From: Kiloniellaceae bacterium
Lineage (GTDB): Bacteria; Pseudomonadota; Alphaproteobacteria; Kiloniellales; J153
Direction of reading: 5' to 3'
DNA: 64,000 nt
Assembly: GCA_021776055.1 (NCBI GenBank)
Contig: JAJFGP010000067.1
Location: 1-64,000, forward strand
Positions 9,281 through 17,715 of the stretch are shown in pieces. The position numbers and the translations under genes were made by a program. Below the pieces are notes generated by a model. That model saw only the letters and a list, made by a program, of their open reading frames with translations, had not been told where the DNA came from and ran no database searches. Positions within the stretch are counted from its first letter, which is position 1, and each line of letters starts with the position of its first letter.

Positions 9281-10084
9281 AGCCAAACGCGCGTATCCGT
9301 GCGCCTTGGCATCGTTTTCAATCTCGATAATCCGGTCGTAGGCGCCCTCCGGCAGCACCTCGGCGCCGGCAATTAGGAGCGTCTCGCGCGCCGCCGCCAG
9401 GTCGGGATCATCGACGGCCGCGAACAGGGCGGCGCGCAAGCGCTGGAGCAAATCGTCACTGGCATTGGCCCGCGTGACATAGGGCAGTCCCGGTGCATCC
9501 ACCGTCGTGCCCAGCACTCGCAAATTGGCCACCGCCGCAGGACGATGCCGGGACAACAGCGTGTGCGTCACGCAATCGACGGCGCAAGTGTCAGCCTTGC
9601 CCTCGGCGACCAGCGCCAGACTATTGGCGTGGCCACCGCTTATCACGACTTCGGAAAAGAAGCTGCCGGATCGGGCGAGCGGCGCGATCGTGCCACGCAA
9701 GGCGCTGTAGCCGGATTGAGAGTCGGGTCCGTTAGTCGCCGCAACCCGGCCACGCAGATCGTCAAGGGTGCCAGCCGTATCGTCCGCGCGCACGATCACA
9801 AGGCTGCAATACCGTGGACCTTCGCACCCAGGGCAATCGAAGCTGGGTGTCGCCACGACGCGTAATTTCCCCGCGAATTCATGCATCAACGGATAGCCGC
9901 ACGTCTGACTGAACAGCAGATCGGGCGCCAGCCAGGCCGGCTTGACGTCGTTGGCGCGGTGCAATCCGTCGGGCACATCCGCGATGCCCTCGCGCCGCAT
10001 CGCCTGGGCAAGCCCGGCCCACCAGGCATCGGTCGCCGCGGTCACGTCCGGCAGATCGTACATGGCGAGGCTGGCGACGCTCAT
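9278..10084 (-). CDS. PhnD-like phosphate/phosphonate-type solute-binding fold protein
   Basis: 268 residues with the type-2 periplasmic-binding fold of the PhnD/TauA group (MSVASLAMYDLPDV at the N-terminus; LLFSQTCGYPLM; SGYSALRGTIAPL; GGHANSLALVAEGKADTCAVDC). It has no signal peptide, so it is either cytoplasmic or uses another start. No permease or ATPase lies nearby, so a transport role is doubtful and a sensing or enzymatic role is possible. Its ATG overlaps the stop of the upstream GFA gene as ATGA, so the two are co-transcribed and probably follow the XRE gene. The last codon and stop fall in the right terminal repeat of the element at 9012-9280. Confidence 0.75.
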   Translation of the reverse strand: MSVASLAMYDLPDVTAATDAWWAGLAQAMRREGIADVPDGLHRANDVKPAWLAPDLLFSQTCGYPLMHEFAGKLRVVATPSFDCPGCEGPRYCSLVIVRADDTAGTLDDLRGRVAATNGPDSQSGYSALRGTIAPLARSGSFFSEVVISGGHANSLALVAEGKADTCAVDCVTHTLLSRHRPAAVANLRVLGTTVDAPGLPYVTRANASDDLLQRLRAALFAAVDDPDLAAARETLLIAGAEVLPEGAYDRIIEIENDAKAHGYARLA

Positions 10085-10488
10085 GAGGGGGCCTGGCCCT
10101 TAGGCAGTTTCTCCAGGCTATCTTCGATCTCGTAGTAGTCCCCTTTGTCGGCCACGAAGATATGTCGGATCGTTTTCAGGCCGGTCGGCTCATCGATGGT
10201 GCCGGCGGCGATTGAGACCATGTCATCACTGAGCCGGTCCCAGAACATGCTGGCCCCGCACTCCTGACAAAAGCCACGCCGCGCCTCGTCCGACGACTGG
10301 TGCCACTTGAGCCCACGCGACTCGGTCATCGTGAAATCTGCTTGGTAGACGCGGGAGTACGCGGCCGCATGGCTATGGGTTCGCAGACATTGCCGGCAAT
10401 GGCAGATCACGACATCGCGCATCGGACCATTCACCTGATAGGCGACGGCGCCGCACAGGCAACGCCCGGTAACACTTGATGCTGTTAT
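10081..10488 (-). CDS. GFA family zinc protein (apparent ATA start codon)
   Basis: 135 residues if started at 10488. Zinc-binding motifs of the glutathione-dependent formaldehyde-activating-like family are GRCLCGAV, CHCRQC and CQECGASMFW. The ORF track begins at an internal GTG (10434), which would remove the CxC ligands of GRCLCG. In frame upstream the only plausible initiator is ATA (reading ATA-ACA-GCA, giving MTASSVTGRCLCG). It stands 5 bases after a strong GGGAGG site and one base after the XRE stop (TAGAATA). An in-frame TAG closes the frame just before. Function: most family members are uncharacterised small-molecule-handling zinc proteins, and formaldehyde chemistry is not established. 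Confidence 0.8.
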   Translation of the reverse strand: MTASSVTGRCLCGAVAYQVNGPMRDVVICHCRQCLRTHSHAAAYSRVYQADFTMTESRGLKWHQSSDEARRGFCQECGASMFWDRLSDDMVSIAAGTIDEPTGLKTIRHIFVADKGDYYEIEDSLEKLPKGQAPS

Positions 10489-10489
10489 T

Positions 10490-11365
10490 CTATCCTCCCG
10501 CTACAAGCGCCGGGGCCGTCTCGAGATCCTTGGCCAGACGGCCGATGAAATCGAAGACGTCACGCGGTTGAACCATGGAAGCTCGAATCAGATCGTCGAA
10601 ATGCCGGGTCATGACGCGGATATGCTCCGTCGAATTGAACACCACGTACATGTTCCCAACATACAACGCCGCCCGCTTTGGGCCGAAGACGGTCAACGGC
10701 ATCGAATAGCGTTGCAGGCCATCGAACAAAAACCAGCGCAAGGTCGGATACAATTCGTCCAACAGCGTCTGCATCACATTCAATTGAGCCACACGGCTGG
10801 CTGCGGACAGGTTCTTCCAAATGCCGTGGCCAAGAGCGAACTCTTCCAACGACTGCAGGGAACTACACACCTCGATATCGGTCTCCGGCAGACGGCTATA
10901 GGCCAGCCGCTCCTCCGCCTGCTCAATGCGCGACAGCGGAACCTGTACGCCATACTCCTGATATTCGTAGCGAATGACCTCCTGGGTCTTCAGCAAATCC
11001 GGCAGCGTGGTTGGCACGTATCGAATCTTGTAGCCGGCCGCCTCGGCATGCCACAGCGCCAGCCGCGCGTCCGTCGGCGACGCGGCCCCTGGCTCGATCT
11101 GCAGAACGCCGGCCATGACGTCAGCGCGAAGCTGCCCCTCCTGGCTGAGTCCCAACAACCAATCGACGCTCACCTGTTCACGCTCGGCGATGGCAGCGAT
11201 GGTCTCGGCCCGGGGCAAGCGGTCATTTGATGGCGACAGGAGCTGCGACAAGGTCGAACGGTCCAAATCCGCCTTCTCGGCAAACGCCGTGCGGTTGAGG
11301 CCCGACCGCTCGATCACCTCGCTCAGACGCTCGCGGAATACCTCTACAGTCTTTCGACGATCCAT
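10490..11365 (-). CDS. XRE-type transcriptional regulator with large effector region
   Basis: 291 residues. An N-terminal lambda-repressor-like helix-turn-helix (about residues 8-65: RSGLNRTAFAEKADLDRSTLSQLL) is followed by a long C-terminal region of about 220 residues with no motif I recognise, presumably for ligand binding or dimerisation. It is divergent from a fatty acid desaturase across a 260-base AT-rich region containing two copies of TTGTGCACAT, which are its likely operators. The first gene of a probable operon with the GFA and PhnD-like genes. Target and inducer are unknown. Confidence 0.82.
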   Translation of the reverse strand: MDRRKTVEVFRERLSEVIERSGLNRTAFAEKADLDRSTLSQLLSPSNDRLPRAETIAAIAEREQVSVDWLLGLSQEGQLRADVMAGVLQIEPGAASPTDARLALWHAEAAGYKIRYVPTTLPDLLKTQEVIRYEYQEYGVQVPLSRIEQAEERLAYSRLPETDIEVCSSLQSLEEFALGHGIWKNLSAASRVAQLNVMQTLLDELYPTLRWFLFDGLQRYSMPLTVFGPKRAALYVGNMYVVFNSTEHIRVMTRHFDDLIRASMVQPRDVFDFIGRLAKDLETAPALVAGG

Positions 11366-11398
11366 ATCTTCCTCGCAAATATCGGCTTACGACCTACA

Positions 11399-11468
11399 TT
11401 GTGCACATTCGTTGTATATTGTCATCATATTATTATTTTGGTGACCATGTGCTATGTTTTGTGCACAT
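11399..11468. promoter_or_regulatory. Paired TTGTGCACAT sites in the XRE/desaturase divergent promoter
   Basis: Two identical 10-mers, TTGTGCACAT at 11399-11408 and 11459-11468, each containing the palindrome TGTGCACA, lie exactly 60 bases apart in a markedly AT-rich stretch between divergent genes. They are good candidate operators for the neighbouring XRE regulator. No binding data can be inferred from sequence. Confidence 0.55.
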
Positions 11469-11625
11469 CATCTCCTTGTCGTCACAGGTCTAGACTGATA
11501 TCAATATAGGTAGAATTTTCGCGGCCACGGCGGTCCAAAAAACGGGAGATTTCTCCCGATTTTCGCCACTAGGCTGCGCCGCCGGGAGCTCACGGGTCCG
11601 GTGCCAAAGGAATAATTGAGGAAAT

Positions 11626-12612
11626 ATGGCAACAATTTTAGATAACTCATTGTCATCAAAGGATATTAAAGGACGGATCGAATGGCCGACCCTGGCGGTC
11701 GCCGCGATCATCTATAGCGGCTACGGCCTGCTGACCTGGTTCTATCATGCGCTGCCCTGGTGGGTGGTGTTGCCCTTAGGGGCCTACTTGATTGCCTGGC
11801 ATGGCACCTTGCAGCACGAGGTGGTACACGGCCACCCGACACCCTGGCGATGGGTCAATGAGCTGCTGGTGTTCCCGTCCCTCTGGCTCTGGCAGCCCTA
11901 CGCGCTGTACCGGGAAAGCCACCTGAAACACCACCGGGATGAACACATCACCGATCCCAGCGAGGATCCGGAGTCCTTCTATGTGAGCGCGGAGACGTGG
12001 GCCGGTATGGGCCCGCTGAGCCGTGGCTTCTCCTGGTGTTTAAATACACTGAGCGGTCGACTGCTGCTCGGCCCCGCGCACTGCGTCGGTAAGTTTGTTA
12101 TCGGGGAGATCAGGCGTCTTGCGCGGGGAGATTTCAGCAATCTGGGCATTTTGGCTCTGCACAGCGTGGCCTGTGCCGTGGTCTTGTACTGGGCGCTCTG
12201 GGTCTGCCAGATCCCCTTTGTCGACTACGTGGTGTTCTTCGCCTACCCCGGATTGTCGCTTACCCTCCTGCGCTCCTTCCTGGAGCATCAGGCACGGGAG
12301 AACACCGGCCACCGCACCGCCGTGGTCGAGGCCGGGCCAATCATGTCATTGCTGTTCTTCCACAATAACCTGCACACCGTCCATCATGCCGAGCCGCGCC
12401 TGCCGTGGTACCGGATACCTGGTCGCTACCGAGCCGACCGGGAGGTCCAACTGGCAACCAACGGCGGCTATGTGTACCGCGGCGGTTACGCGGAGGTCTT
12501 TGCCCGCTACCTGCTGTGGCCAAAGGAGGGCCCGGTGCACCCCTTTGCCGGCCAGACGCCCCGTCACGCGGCGAAGCCGGTTAGCCGGCTCAGTGTGGAG
12601 CCGGTAATCTAA
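11626..12612 (+). CDS. Membrane fatty acid desaturase
   Basis: 328 residues with the three histidine clusters of integral-membrane di-iron desaturases: HEVVHGH (64-70), HLKHH (99-103) and NNLHTVHH (about 246-253). Several hydrophobic segments surround them (about 22-58, 172-215). It probably introduces a double bond into membrane acyl chains or hydroxylates a lipid-like substrate, taking electrons from an unidentified donor. Good ribosome-binding site (TTGAGG, ATG at 11626). Divergent from an XRE regulator, which probably controls it. The stop codon is embedded in a hairpin. Confidence 0.88.
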   Translation: MATILDNSLSSKDIKGRIEWPTLAVAAIIYSGYGLLTWFYHALPWWVVLPLGAYLIAWHGTLQHEVVHGHPTPWRWVNELLVFPSLWLWQPYALYRESHLKHHRDEHITDPSEDPESFYVSAETWAGMGPLSRGFSWCLNTLSGRLLLGPAHCVGKFVIGEIRRLARGDFSNLGILALHSVACAVVLYWALWVCQIPFVDYVVFFAYPGLSLTLLRSFLEHQARENTGHRTAVVEAGPIMSLLFFHNNLHTVHHAEPRLPWYRIPGRYRADREVQLATNGGYVYRGGYAEVFARYLLWPKEGPVHPFAGQTPRHAAKPVSRLSVEPVI

Positions 12613-12638
12613 TTACCGGGTCTCGCCAGGATGGCGAG
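12601..12638. terminator. Two tandem hairpins between convergent genes
   Basis: CCGGTAAT/ATTACCGG (12601-12619, loop CTA, overlapping the desaturase stop) and CTCGCCA/TGGCGAG (12622-12638). They lie between the desaturase and the oppositely directed lipoprotein gene. There is no T tract, so termination is likely but not certain. Confidence 0.5.
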
Positions 12639-12653
12639 CGGGCGCTTCCTACC

Positions 12654-13130
12654 TCAGCTACGGGCCAAGTGTTTGGCGAGTTCCGGCGTCGGTGTCGAAT
12701 CGACCAGCAGGCCATGGTCGCGTTGATACGCCGCTATCGCCGCCCGCGTCCGCGGGCCTGGCCGGCCATCGACCGGCCCTGGATTATAGCCTCGATCCAC
12801 CAGTGCCGACTGAATGCGGCGCACGGTCGCTGAGTCAGTCCACGCATAGGACCGTTGCGCCGACCCTTCAGTAGTCTGCTGAGACTCGCCGTGCTTCCAG
12901 ACCGGTTCACCCAAGTCGATGCTATCCTTATCGCTCAGAACGCCGGTCACACCGCCGATCGCCGCGCCGATCAGGGCACCATTCAACACGCTTAACCCCG
13001 TCACGGCGCCGATGATGGCGCCGCCCGCGGCACCGATCCCGGCGCCGCTGATGCCGCGATCCTCCGACGTGCTACCGCATCCGGCAGCTAGGACACCCAC
13101 GGCAACGAGCACAGAAACTGTGCGAATCAT
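12654..13130 (-). CDS. Lipoprotein with glycine-zipper and peptidoglycan-binding domain
   Basis: 158 residues from the ATG at 13130, which has a GGGGAG site (the track start at 13151 is less likely). A lipoprotein signal ends in LAAGC (Cys 18). Residues about 28-65 form a glycine-zipper (GAGIGAAGGAIIGAVTG..GALIGAAIGG), and the C-terminal 60 residues are a PG_binding_1 repeat (VRRIQSALVDRGYNPGPVDG..TRAAIAAYQRDHGL). It is probably anchored in the outer membrane and contacts peptidoglycan. A stand-alone gene. Confidence 0.85.
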   Translation of the reverse strand: MIRTVSVLVAVGVLAAGCGSTSEDRGISGAGIGAAGGAIIGAVTGLSVLNGALIGAAIGGVTGVLSDKDSIDLGEPVWKHGESQQTTEGSAQRSYAWTDSATVRRIQSALVDRGYNPGPVDGRPGPRTRAAIAAYQRDHGLLVDSTPTPELAKHLARS

Positions 13131-13263
13131 AGTTCGTCTCCCCTTCGACAATTCACCCCATTACACATAGGGCGGTACCCTTGGGAATTATACCACCACC
13201 CCCCAGGGGGCGCCTGTGACATCCGTTGGGCAAACGCTATGATTCCGGAGCGCCGAATAGAAA

Positions 13264-14265
13264 TCACGCGTACCGCAGCCGCTGCCCGATGCCCAGGCGC
13301 TGGGCCTTTTCCAGCATGGCGGCGCCAAGGGCGATGTCGGAGAGCGACAGGCCGCGATGCCAGAAGAGGATTGTTTCATCGTCGCTTTCCCGCCCCGGCC
13401 GGTCGCCGGCGATGATCTGGCCAAGCTCGCCGTGCAAGGTTTGCTCGCTCAGCTTACCGGCCTCCACATGGGCGCGCAGCGAGCCGAACTTGCCGCCCTT
13501 GCATTGACCCCAGTCGTCAACCACCACCTTGTCCATAACATCGGTGAGCGATAACTCCACCGCGCTCATGGTGCCATAGGGGATCACCAGATTGCCGGGG
13601 GCCACCCAGGCTGTCTTGAACAGCGGCGCCGGCGCCTCCAGGCGCGAGGCTTCCACCTGAATGTGAGCGCCGTTGAGGCACGCCTCCCAGGTATCAACGG
13701 CCCGCACCGGCTTACCCAGGTCATCGCTCAAGCGGGCGGCAAACGGATCGCGGCTTTCCGGTCGTCGCGAATGGATGCGAATCTCAGCGAAATCGAAGAG
13801 GTGATCGAGCAAGCGCACGTTCCAATAAGCCGTGCCGCGCGCGCCCACATGGCCGAGCACGCTGGCCCCCTTGCGCGCCAAATACTTGGCCCCAAGCGCG
13901 GTGATGGCACCCGTACGCATCTCGGTGATTGCCGTAGCATCGAGCAGCGCCAGCGGCATACCGGTGCGCGGATCGAAAAGTGTGAGCAGCGCCATCTCCG
14001 ACGGCAGGTCCTGTTGATAGTTGTCGAGGTAGTCGCCGACCACCTTGACCCCCGCCACACCCAACGGCGCCACATAGCCGCGCAACACATTGAAATGACC
14101 TCGAAACGCCGGATCGGGCTCCAGGTGGACGCGCGGTTCGATGACCGTCTCCCCCTGGCCCTGTGCACGCAGACCGGCCTCGACCGCATCGAGAATCTCG
14201 CTGTCGGTCATGGCCAAGGTCGCAATGTCTGGCCCGGAAAGATAGGTAAAATGGATTTCGCGCAT
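13264..14265 (-). CDS. Ornithine cyclodeaminase / mu-crystallin family protein
   Basis: 333 residues. NAD(P)-binding family signatures include MALLTLFDPRTGMPLALLDA, ITEMRTGAITALGAKYLA and a Rossmann segment ASVLGHVGARGTAYWNV. Family members deaminate or reduce amino and imino acids (ornithine cyclodeaminase, alanine dehydrogenase, ketimine reductase). The Rossmann motif GHVGARGTA departs from the usual GxGxQA. The start at 14265 (MREIHFTYLSG) is four bases after the hutF stop, so it is translated from the hutF message and probably belongs to the HutC regulon. A direct role in histidine breakdown is inferred only from the position. Confidence 0.8.
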   Translation of the reverse strand: MREIHFTYLSGPDIATLAMTDSEILDAVEAGLRAQGQGETVIEPRVHLEPDPAFRGHFNVLRGYVAPLGVAGVKVVGDYLDNYQQDLPSEMALLTLFDPRTGMPLALLDATAITEMRTGAITALGAKYLARKGASVLGHVGARGTAYWNVRLLDHLFDFAEIRIHSRRPESRDPFAARLSDDLGKPVRAVDTWEACLNGAHIQVEASRLEAPAPLFKTAWVAPGNLVIPYGTMSAVELSLTDVMDKVVVDDWGQCKGGKFGSLRAHVEAGKLSEQTLHGELGQIIAGDRPGRESDDETILFWHRGLSLSDIALGAAMLEKAQRLGIGQRLRYA

Positions 14266-14269
14266 GGAC

Positions 14270-15652
14270 CTAATCCAGCAGTTCGTCCATGGCCGCCTTG
14301 AAGGCGGCGAAGATCTTGTTCTCATGCGGATGGCGGCCGTTCTGCACGACCCAACGACCGCCGGCCATCACCGCGCGCACCGGGTTCGCGTTACCGGCAA
14401 AGATCAGGGAATCCAAGAGCACGTCATCATCCCGGCCATAGAGCGCCGGGCTGTCGTCATCGAGCACCAGGAGATCGGCCCGGCAGCCGGGCGCCAGCCG
14501 CCCGATGGGGCGAGCCAGGGCCTGGGCGCCACCGGCAAGAGCACGGCGGAATAGCAAAGCGCCCACCGACGGGGCCTCCTCTCCACCGGCCAGCAGGTTG
14601 CGCTGCTTGTGGGTCAACCGCTGGCCGTATTCCAGCCAGCGCAGTTCCTCGATCGGGCTGATTGAGATGTGACTGTCGGAGCCAATGCCAAACGCGCCAC
14701 CCTCCGCCAAATAGTCGGGCGCGGGAAACACGCCGTCACCCAGATTGGCCTCGGTGGTCGGACAGAGGCCGGCGACCGCACCGCTGGCGGCCAGACGCGC
14801 CGCCTCCTCATCGGTGATATGGGTGGCGTGCACCAGGCACCAGCGCGGATCGACCGGCGCGTTTTGCAACAGCCATTCGACCGGGCGGGCGCCGCGCCAT
14901 TCGATGCAGTCTTGGACTTCCTTGCCCTGCTCGGCGACGTGAATATGGATCGGCGCCTGATTATCCATAGCGTGCATCTCGGCAACCGCGGCTGCCAACG
15001 TATCGGCGGTCACCGCCCGCAGGCTATGCGGTGCTAGACCGACAGCAACCTGCGGATCGGCCGCCGTATCGGTGCGCACGGCCCGAATAATCGACAACAG
15101 ATGGTCCGGCTCGTTCAAAAAGCGGCGCTGCCCCTCGCCCGCCGGTTGGCCGCCAAAACCGCCGTAGCCATAGAGCACCGGCAGCAAGGTCATGCCGATG
15201 CCGGTATCTGTTGCCGCCGCCACCACGCGCCGGGCCATCTCGGCGGGATCGCTGTAGGGACGGCCATCCGGGTCGTGATGCAGGTAGTGAAACTCGCCCA
15301 CCGCCGTGTAGCCAGCCTTGAGCATCTCCACATAAAGCTGGGCGGCAATGGCCTGCACATGCTCGGGCCGCAGGCGGCGAACGAAGCCATACATCACCTC
15401 GCGCCAGGTCCAAAAGCTATCGCCCGTGGGACCGGCGCGTTCGGCCAAGCCCGCCATGGCCCGCTGGAAGGCGTGGCTGTGCAGGTTCGGCATGCCCGGT
15501 AGGACGGTGCCACCAGCGCGCTTGGCTTTACCAGGCGCCACGTTCGGCGTAACCGCCGTAAGCTCGCCAGTATCTGAAATGGCAAAGACAACGTCGCGCG
15601 CCCAGCCGTCAGGCAAAAGAGCACGTTTGGCAAACAGTCGGGTTTCTGGCAC
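14270..15652 (-). CDS. hutF: Formimidoylglutamate deiminase
   Basis: Converts N-formimino-L-glutamate to N-formyl-L-glutamate and ammonia, the first half of the two-step HutF/HutG branch of histidine degradation. 460 residues in the amidohydrolase fold. The metal-binding NLHSHAFQRA is at about 57-65, HIHVAEQ mid-protein, and GIGSDSHISISP supplies the last metal Asp. I place the start at the GTG at 15652 (VPETRLFAKRALLPDGWA), since the longer track start at 15796 would overlap the divergent hutI. The promoter shares an intergenic region with hutI containing a HutC-type box. Confidence 0.93.
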   Translation of the reverse strand: MPETRLFAKRALLPDGWARDVVFAISDTGELTAVTPNVAPGKAKRAGGTVLPGMPNLHSHAFQRAMAGLAERAGPTGDSFWTWREVMYGFVRRLRPEHVQAIAAQLYVEMLKAGYTAVGEFHYLHHDPDGRPYSDPAEMARRVVAAATDTGIGMTLLPVLYGYGGFGGQPAGEGQRRFLNEPDHLLSIIRAVRTDTAADPQVAVGLAPHSLRAVTADTLAAAVAEMHAMDNQAPIHIHVAEQGKEVQDCIEWRGARPVEWLLQNAPVDPRWCLVHATHITDEEAARLAASGAVAGLCPTTEANLGDGVFPAPDYLAEGGAFGIGSDSHISISPIEELRWLEYGQRLTHKQRNLLAGGEEAPSVGALLFRRALAGGAQALARPIGRLAPGCRADLLVLDDDSPALYGRDDDVLLDSLIFAGNANPVRAVMAGGRWVVQNGRHPHENKIFAAFKAAMDELLD

Positions 15653-15720
15653 GGGTTTCTGACTCGAGGAGCAGGCTCGGTTGCAGGTTTCAGATGGCGA
15701 GCTTATGACGTATGACTGGA

Positions 15721-15734
15721 CTTGTATAGGCAAC
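15721..15734. promoter_or_regulatory. HutC-type operator between hutF and hutI
   Basis: CTTGTATAGGCAAC, a slightly degenerate copy of the CTTGTATAGACAAG palindrome found perfect upstream of hutH and in inverted form upstream of hutC. It is centred between the two divergent hut genes. Confidence 0.75.
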
Positions 15735-15773
15735 TGCACACTGAAGACACAATCGTGTGGGAAGCGTTCTGGC

Positions 15774-16994
15774 ATGTGGGATGCGATCTGGCTCAACGGC
15801 CGCCTGGCGACGATGGTTGAGGGTAGTGTCCCTTACGGCGCTATCGACGATGCGGTTATCGCCACGGAGGATGGGCGTATCGCCTGGCTGGGCCGGCGCG
15901 GCGATTTAGCGGGTGAACCGCACACGCTAGCGCGGGACGTTCACGACCTGGCCGGTCGTTGGCTGACCCCCGGCCTCATCGACTGCCACACCCATCTTGT
16001 CTACGGCGGCGACCGGGCGCGCGAGTTCGCGCAGCGTCTGGAAGGCGCCAGCTATGCGGAGATTGCCCGTGCCGGCGGCGGCATCGTTTCCACCGTGGCG
16101 GCCACGCGGGCCGCGGATGAGGAGACGCTGTTCGCCGCGGCCCGCCGCCGCCTGTCGGCGCTGCTCGCCGAGGGTGTGACGACCGTCGAGGTCAAGTCGG
16201 GCTACGGCCTGAACCTGGAAGGCGAACTGAAGCAGCTTCGCGTCGCCCGGCGTCTTGGCACCGAGATGCCGGTGACCGTACGCACAACCTTTCTCGGCGC
16301 GCACGCCTTGCCCCCCGAATTCGCCGACCGCGCGGATGCCTACATCGACGCGGTGGTGGCCATGATACCAGAGGTGAAGGCTTCCGGCCTGGCCGATGCG
16401 GTCGATGCCTTTTGCGAAGGCATTGGCTTTACGCCCGAACAAACGGCGCGCGTCTTCGCGGCGGCCACCGAACAGGGTTTGCCGGTCAAGCTACACGCGG
16501 ATCAGTTGTCCGACTTGGGCGGGGCCGCCTTGGCGGCGGGGCACAGCGCCTTGTCCGCCGATCATCTGGAATACACCAGCAACGACGGTGTGGCCGCCAT
16601 GGCGGCCGCCGGCACAGTGGCGGTGCTTCTGCCCGGTGCCTTTTACTTCTTACGCGAGACCAAGCTGCCACCCATCGGCGCCTTGCGTGCCGCCGGTGTG
16701 CCCATGGCGATCGCCACCGATTGCAATCCGGGCAGCGCCCCGCTGACGTCGCTGTTGCTGGTCCTGAACATGGCCTGCACCCTGTTCCGCCTGACACCCG
16801 AAGAAGCGCTGACCGGCATCACCCGCCATGCGGCGCGGGCGCTGGGTTTGAGCGACCGGTGCGGCATGCTCGAGGTCGGCAAGGCGGCCGACTTCGCCAT
16901 CTGGGACATCGACGACCCGGCCGAGCTGGCCTATCGCATCGGCTTCAACCCCCTTGCATATGCGGTCAAGGGCGGCGCCATCCTATCCAGCTGA
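15774..16994 (+). CDS. hutI: Imidazolonepropionase
   Basis: Hydrolyses 4-imidazolone-5-propionate to N-formimino-glutamate, the third step of histidine degradation. 406 residues, the usual length. Metal ligands are in DCHTH (His 72 and 74), with the downstream [27 protein letters not shown] and [10 protein letters not shown] typical of HutI. The track starts at 15681, but the family start [11 protein letters not shown] at 15774 leaves room for the HutC box at 15721. It is followed after 28 bases by a cNMP-binding-domain gene on the same strand. Confidence 0.95.
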   Translation: MWDAIWLNGRLATMVEGSVPYGAIDDAVIATEDGRIAWLGRRGDLAGEPHTLARDVHDLAGRWLTPGLIDCHTHLVYGGDRAREFAQRLEGASYAEIARAGGGIVSTVAATRAADEETLFAAARRRLSALLAEGVTTVEVKSGYGLNLEGELKQLRVARRLGTEMPVTVRTTFLGAHALPPEFADRADAYIDAVVAMIPEVKASGLADAVDAFCEGIGFTPEQTARVFAAATEQGLPVKLHADQLSDLGGAALAAGHSALSADHLEYTSNDGVAAMAAAGTVAVLLPGAFYFLRETKLPPIGALRAAGVPMAIATDCNPGSAPLTSLLLVLNMACTLFRLTPEEALTGITRHAARALGLSDRCGMLEVGKAADFAIWDIDDPAELAYRIGFNPLAYAVKGGAILSS

Positions 16995-17022
16995 GTACAT
17001 GTAGAGATCAGGGGAAAACCTC

Positions 17023-17715
17023 ATGACCCCCATGCCACTTTTCGGCGGCGAACTGTTGACGCAGCTTCTGGTCCATGCCGGCTTCCTGCTTACGGCCGGG
17101 GCCTATCTGGTGCGCGAGATTTTGTGGCTGCGCGCCCTGGCCATTGCCGCCAACTTGAGCGTTGCCGCCGCCGCCTACCGCAGCGACCCGCTGGCGCATT
17201 GGGACATCATTGCCTGGACCGGTGCTTTCGTCGTCATCAATCTGGGACATAGTGCCTGGCTGCTTTACGAGCGACACCTGGCGCGGTTGACAGAAGACGA
17301 ACGCCGGCTCGCCGATACGACCTTTCGCGCCCTCGATTCGGTCATCGTGCGCCGGTTGCTGCGGCGCGGGACTTCACGCACATTCTCGGAAACCGACTGC
17401 ATCGTCCGCCAGGGTGTGCCGCTGGATCACCTACTCACCATCGTCGAGGGCGAAGCAGCCGTACTACTCGGCGGGCGCATCGTCGCCCGTCTCAAGACTG
17501 GCGATTTCATCGGCGAGATCGGCTTTCTCTCGGCGGATATGGCAACCGCCACCGTGATGGCGACCACCGCGGTCCGATGCCTGGCCTGGCCGGCCGACGA
17601 TTTGCGTCAGCGCCTGGAACGACACCCGGACCTGCAAACCATCGTCCACGCCGCCATCGGCCGCGACCTGGCAGCCAAGACCGCCGCGCACAACCTCACG
17701 CTCTCGCAGGTCTAA
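17023..17715 (+). CDS. Membrane protein with cyclic-nucleotide-binding domain (Popeye-like layout)
   Basis: 230 residues. Two or three hydrophobic helices occupy about residues 8-80 (LLVHAGFLLTAGAYL, ILWLRALAIAANLSVAAAA, AWTGAFVVINLGHSAWLL). A cNMP-binding beta-roll lies at about 110-215 (ETDCIVRQGVPLDHLLTIVEGEAAVLLGG..GDFIGEIGFLS). The membrane-plus-cNMP arrangement recalls Popeye-domain proteins. The usual phosphate-binding cassette (GE..(L)..R.A) is only partly recognisable, so ligand binding is uncertain. It is likely transcribed with hutI (28-base gap, GGGGAAAA upstream of the ATG). Its stop overlaps the stop of convergent hutG by three to four bases. Confidence 0.75.
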   Translation: MTPMPLFGGELLTQLLVHAGFLLTAGAYLVREILWLRALAIAANLSVAAAAYRSDPLAHWDIIAWTGAFVVINLGHSAWLLYERHLARLTEDERRLADTTFRALDSVIVRRLLRRGTSRTFSETDCIVRQGVPLDHLLTIVEGEAAVLLGGRIVARLKTGDFIGEIGFLSADMATATVMATTAVRCLAWPADDLRQRLERHPDLQTIVHAAIGRDLAAKTAAHNLTLSQV

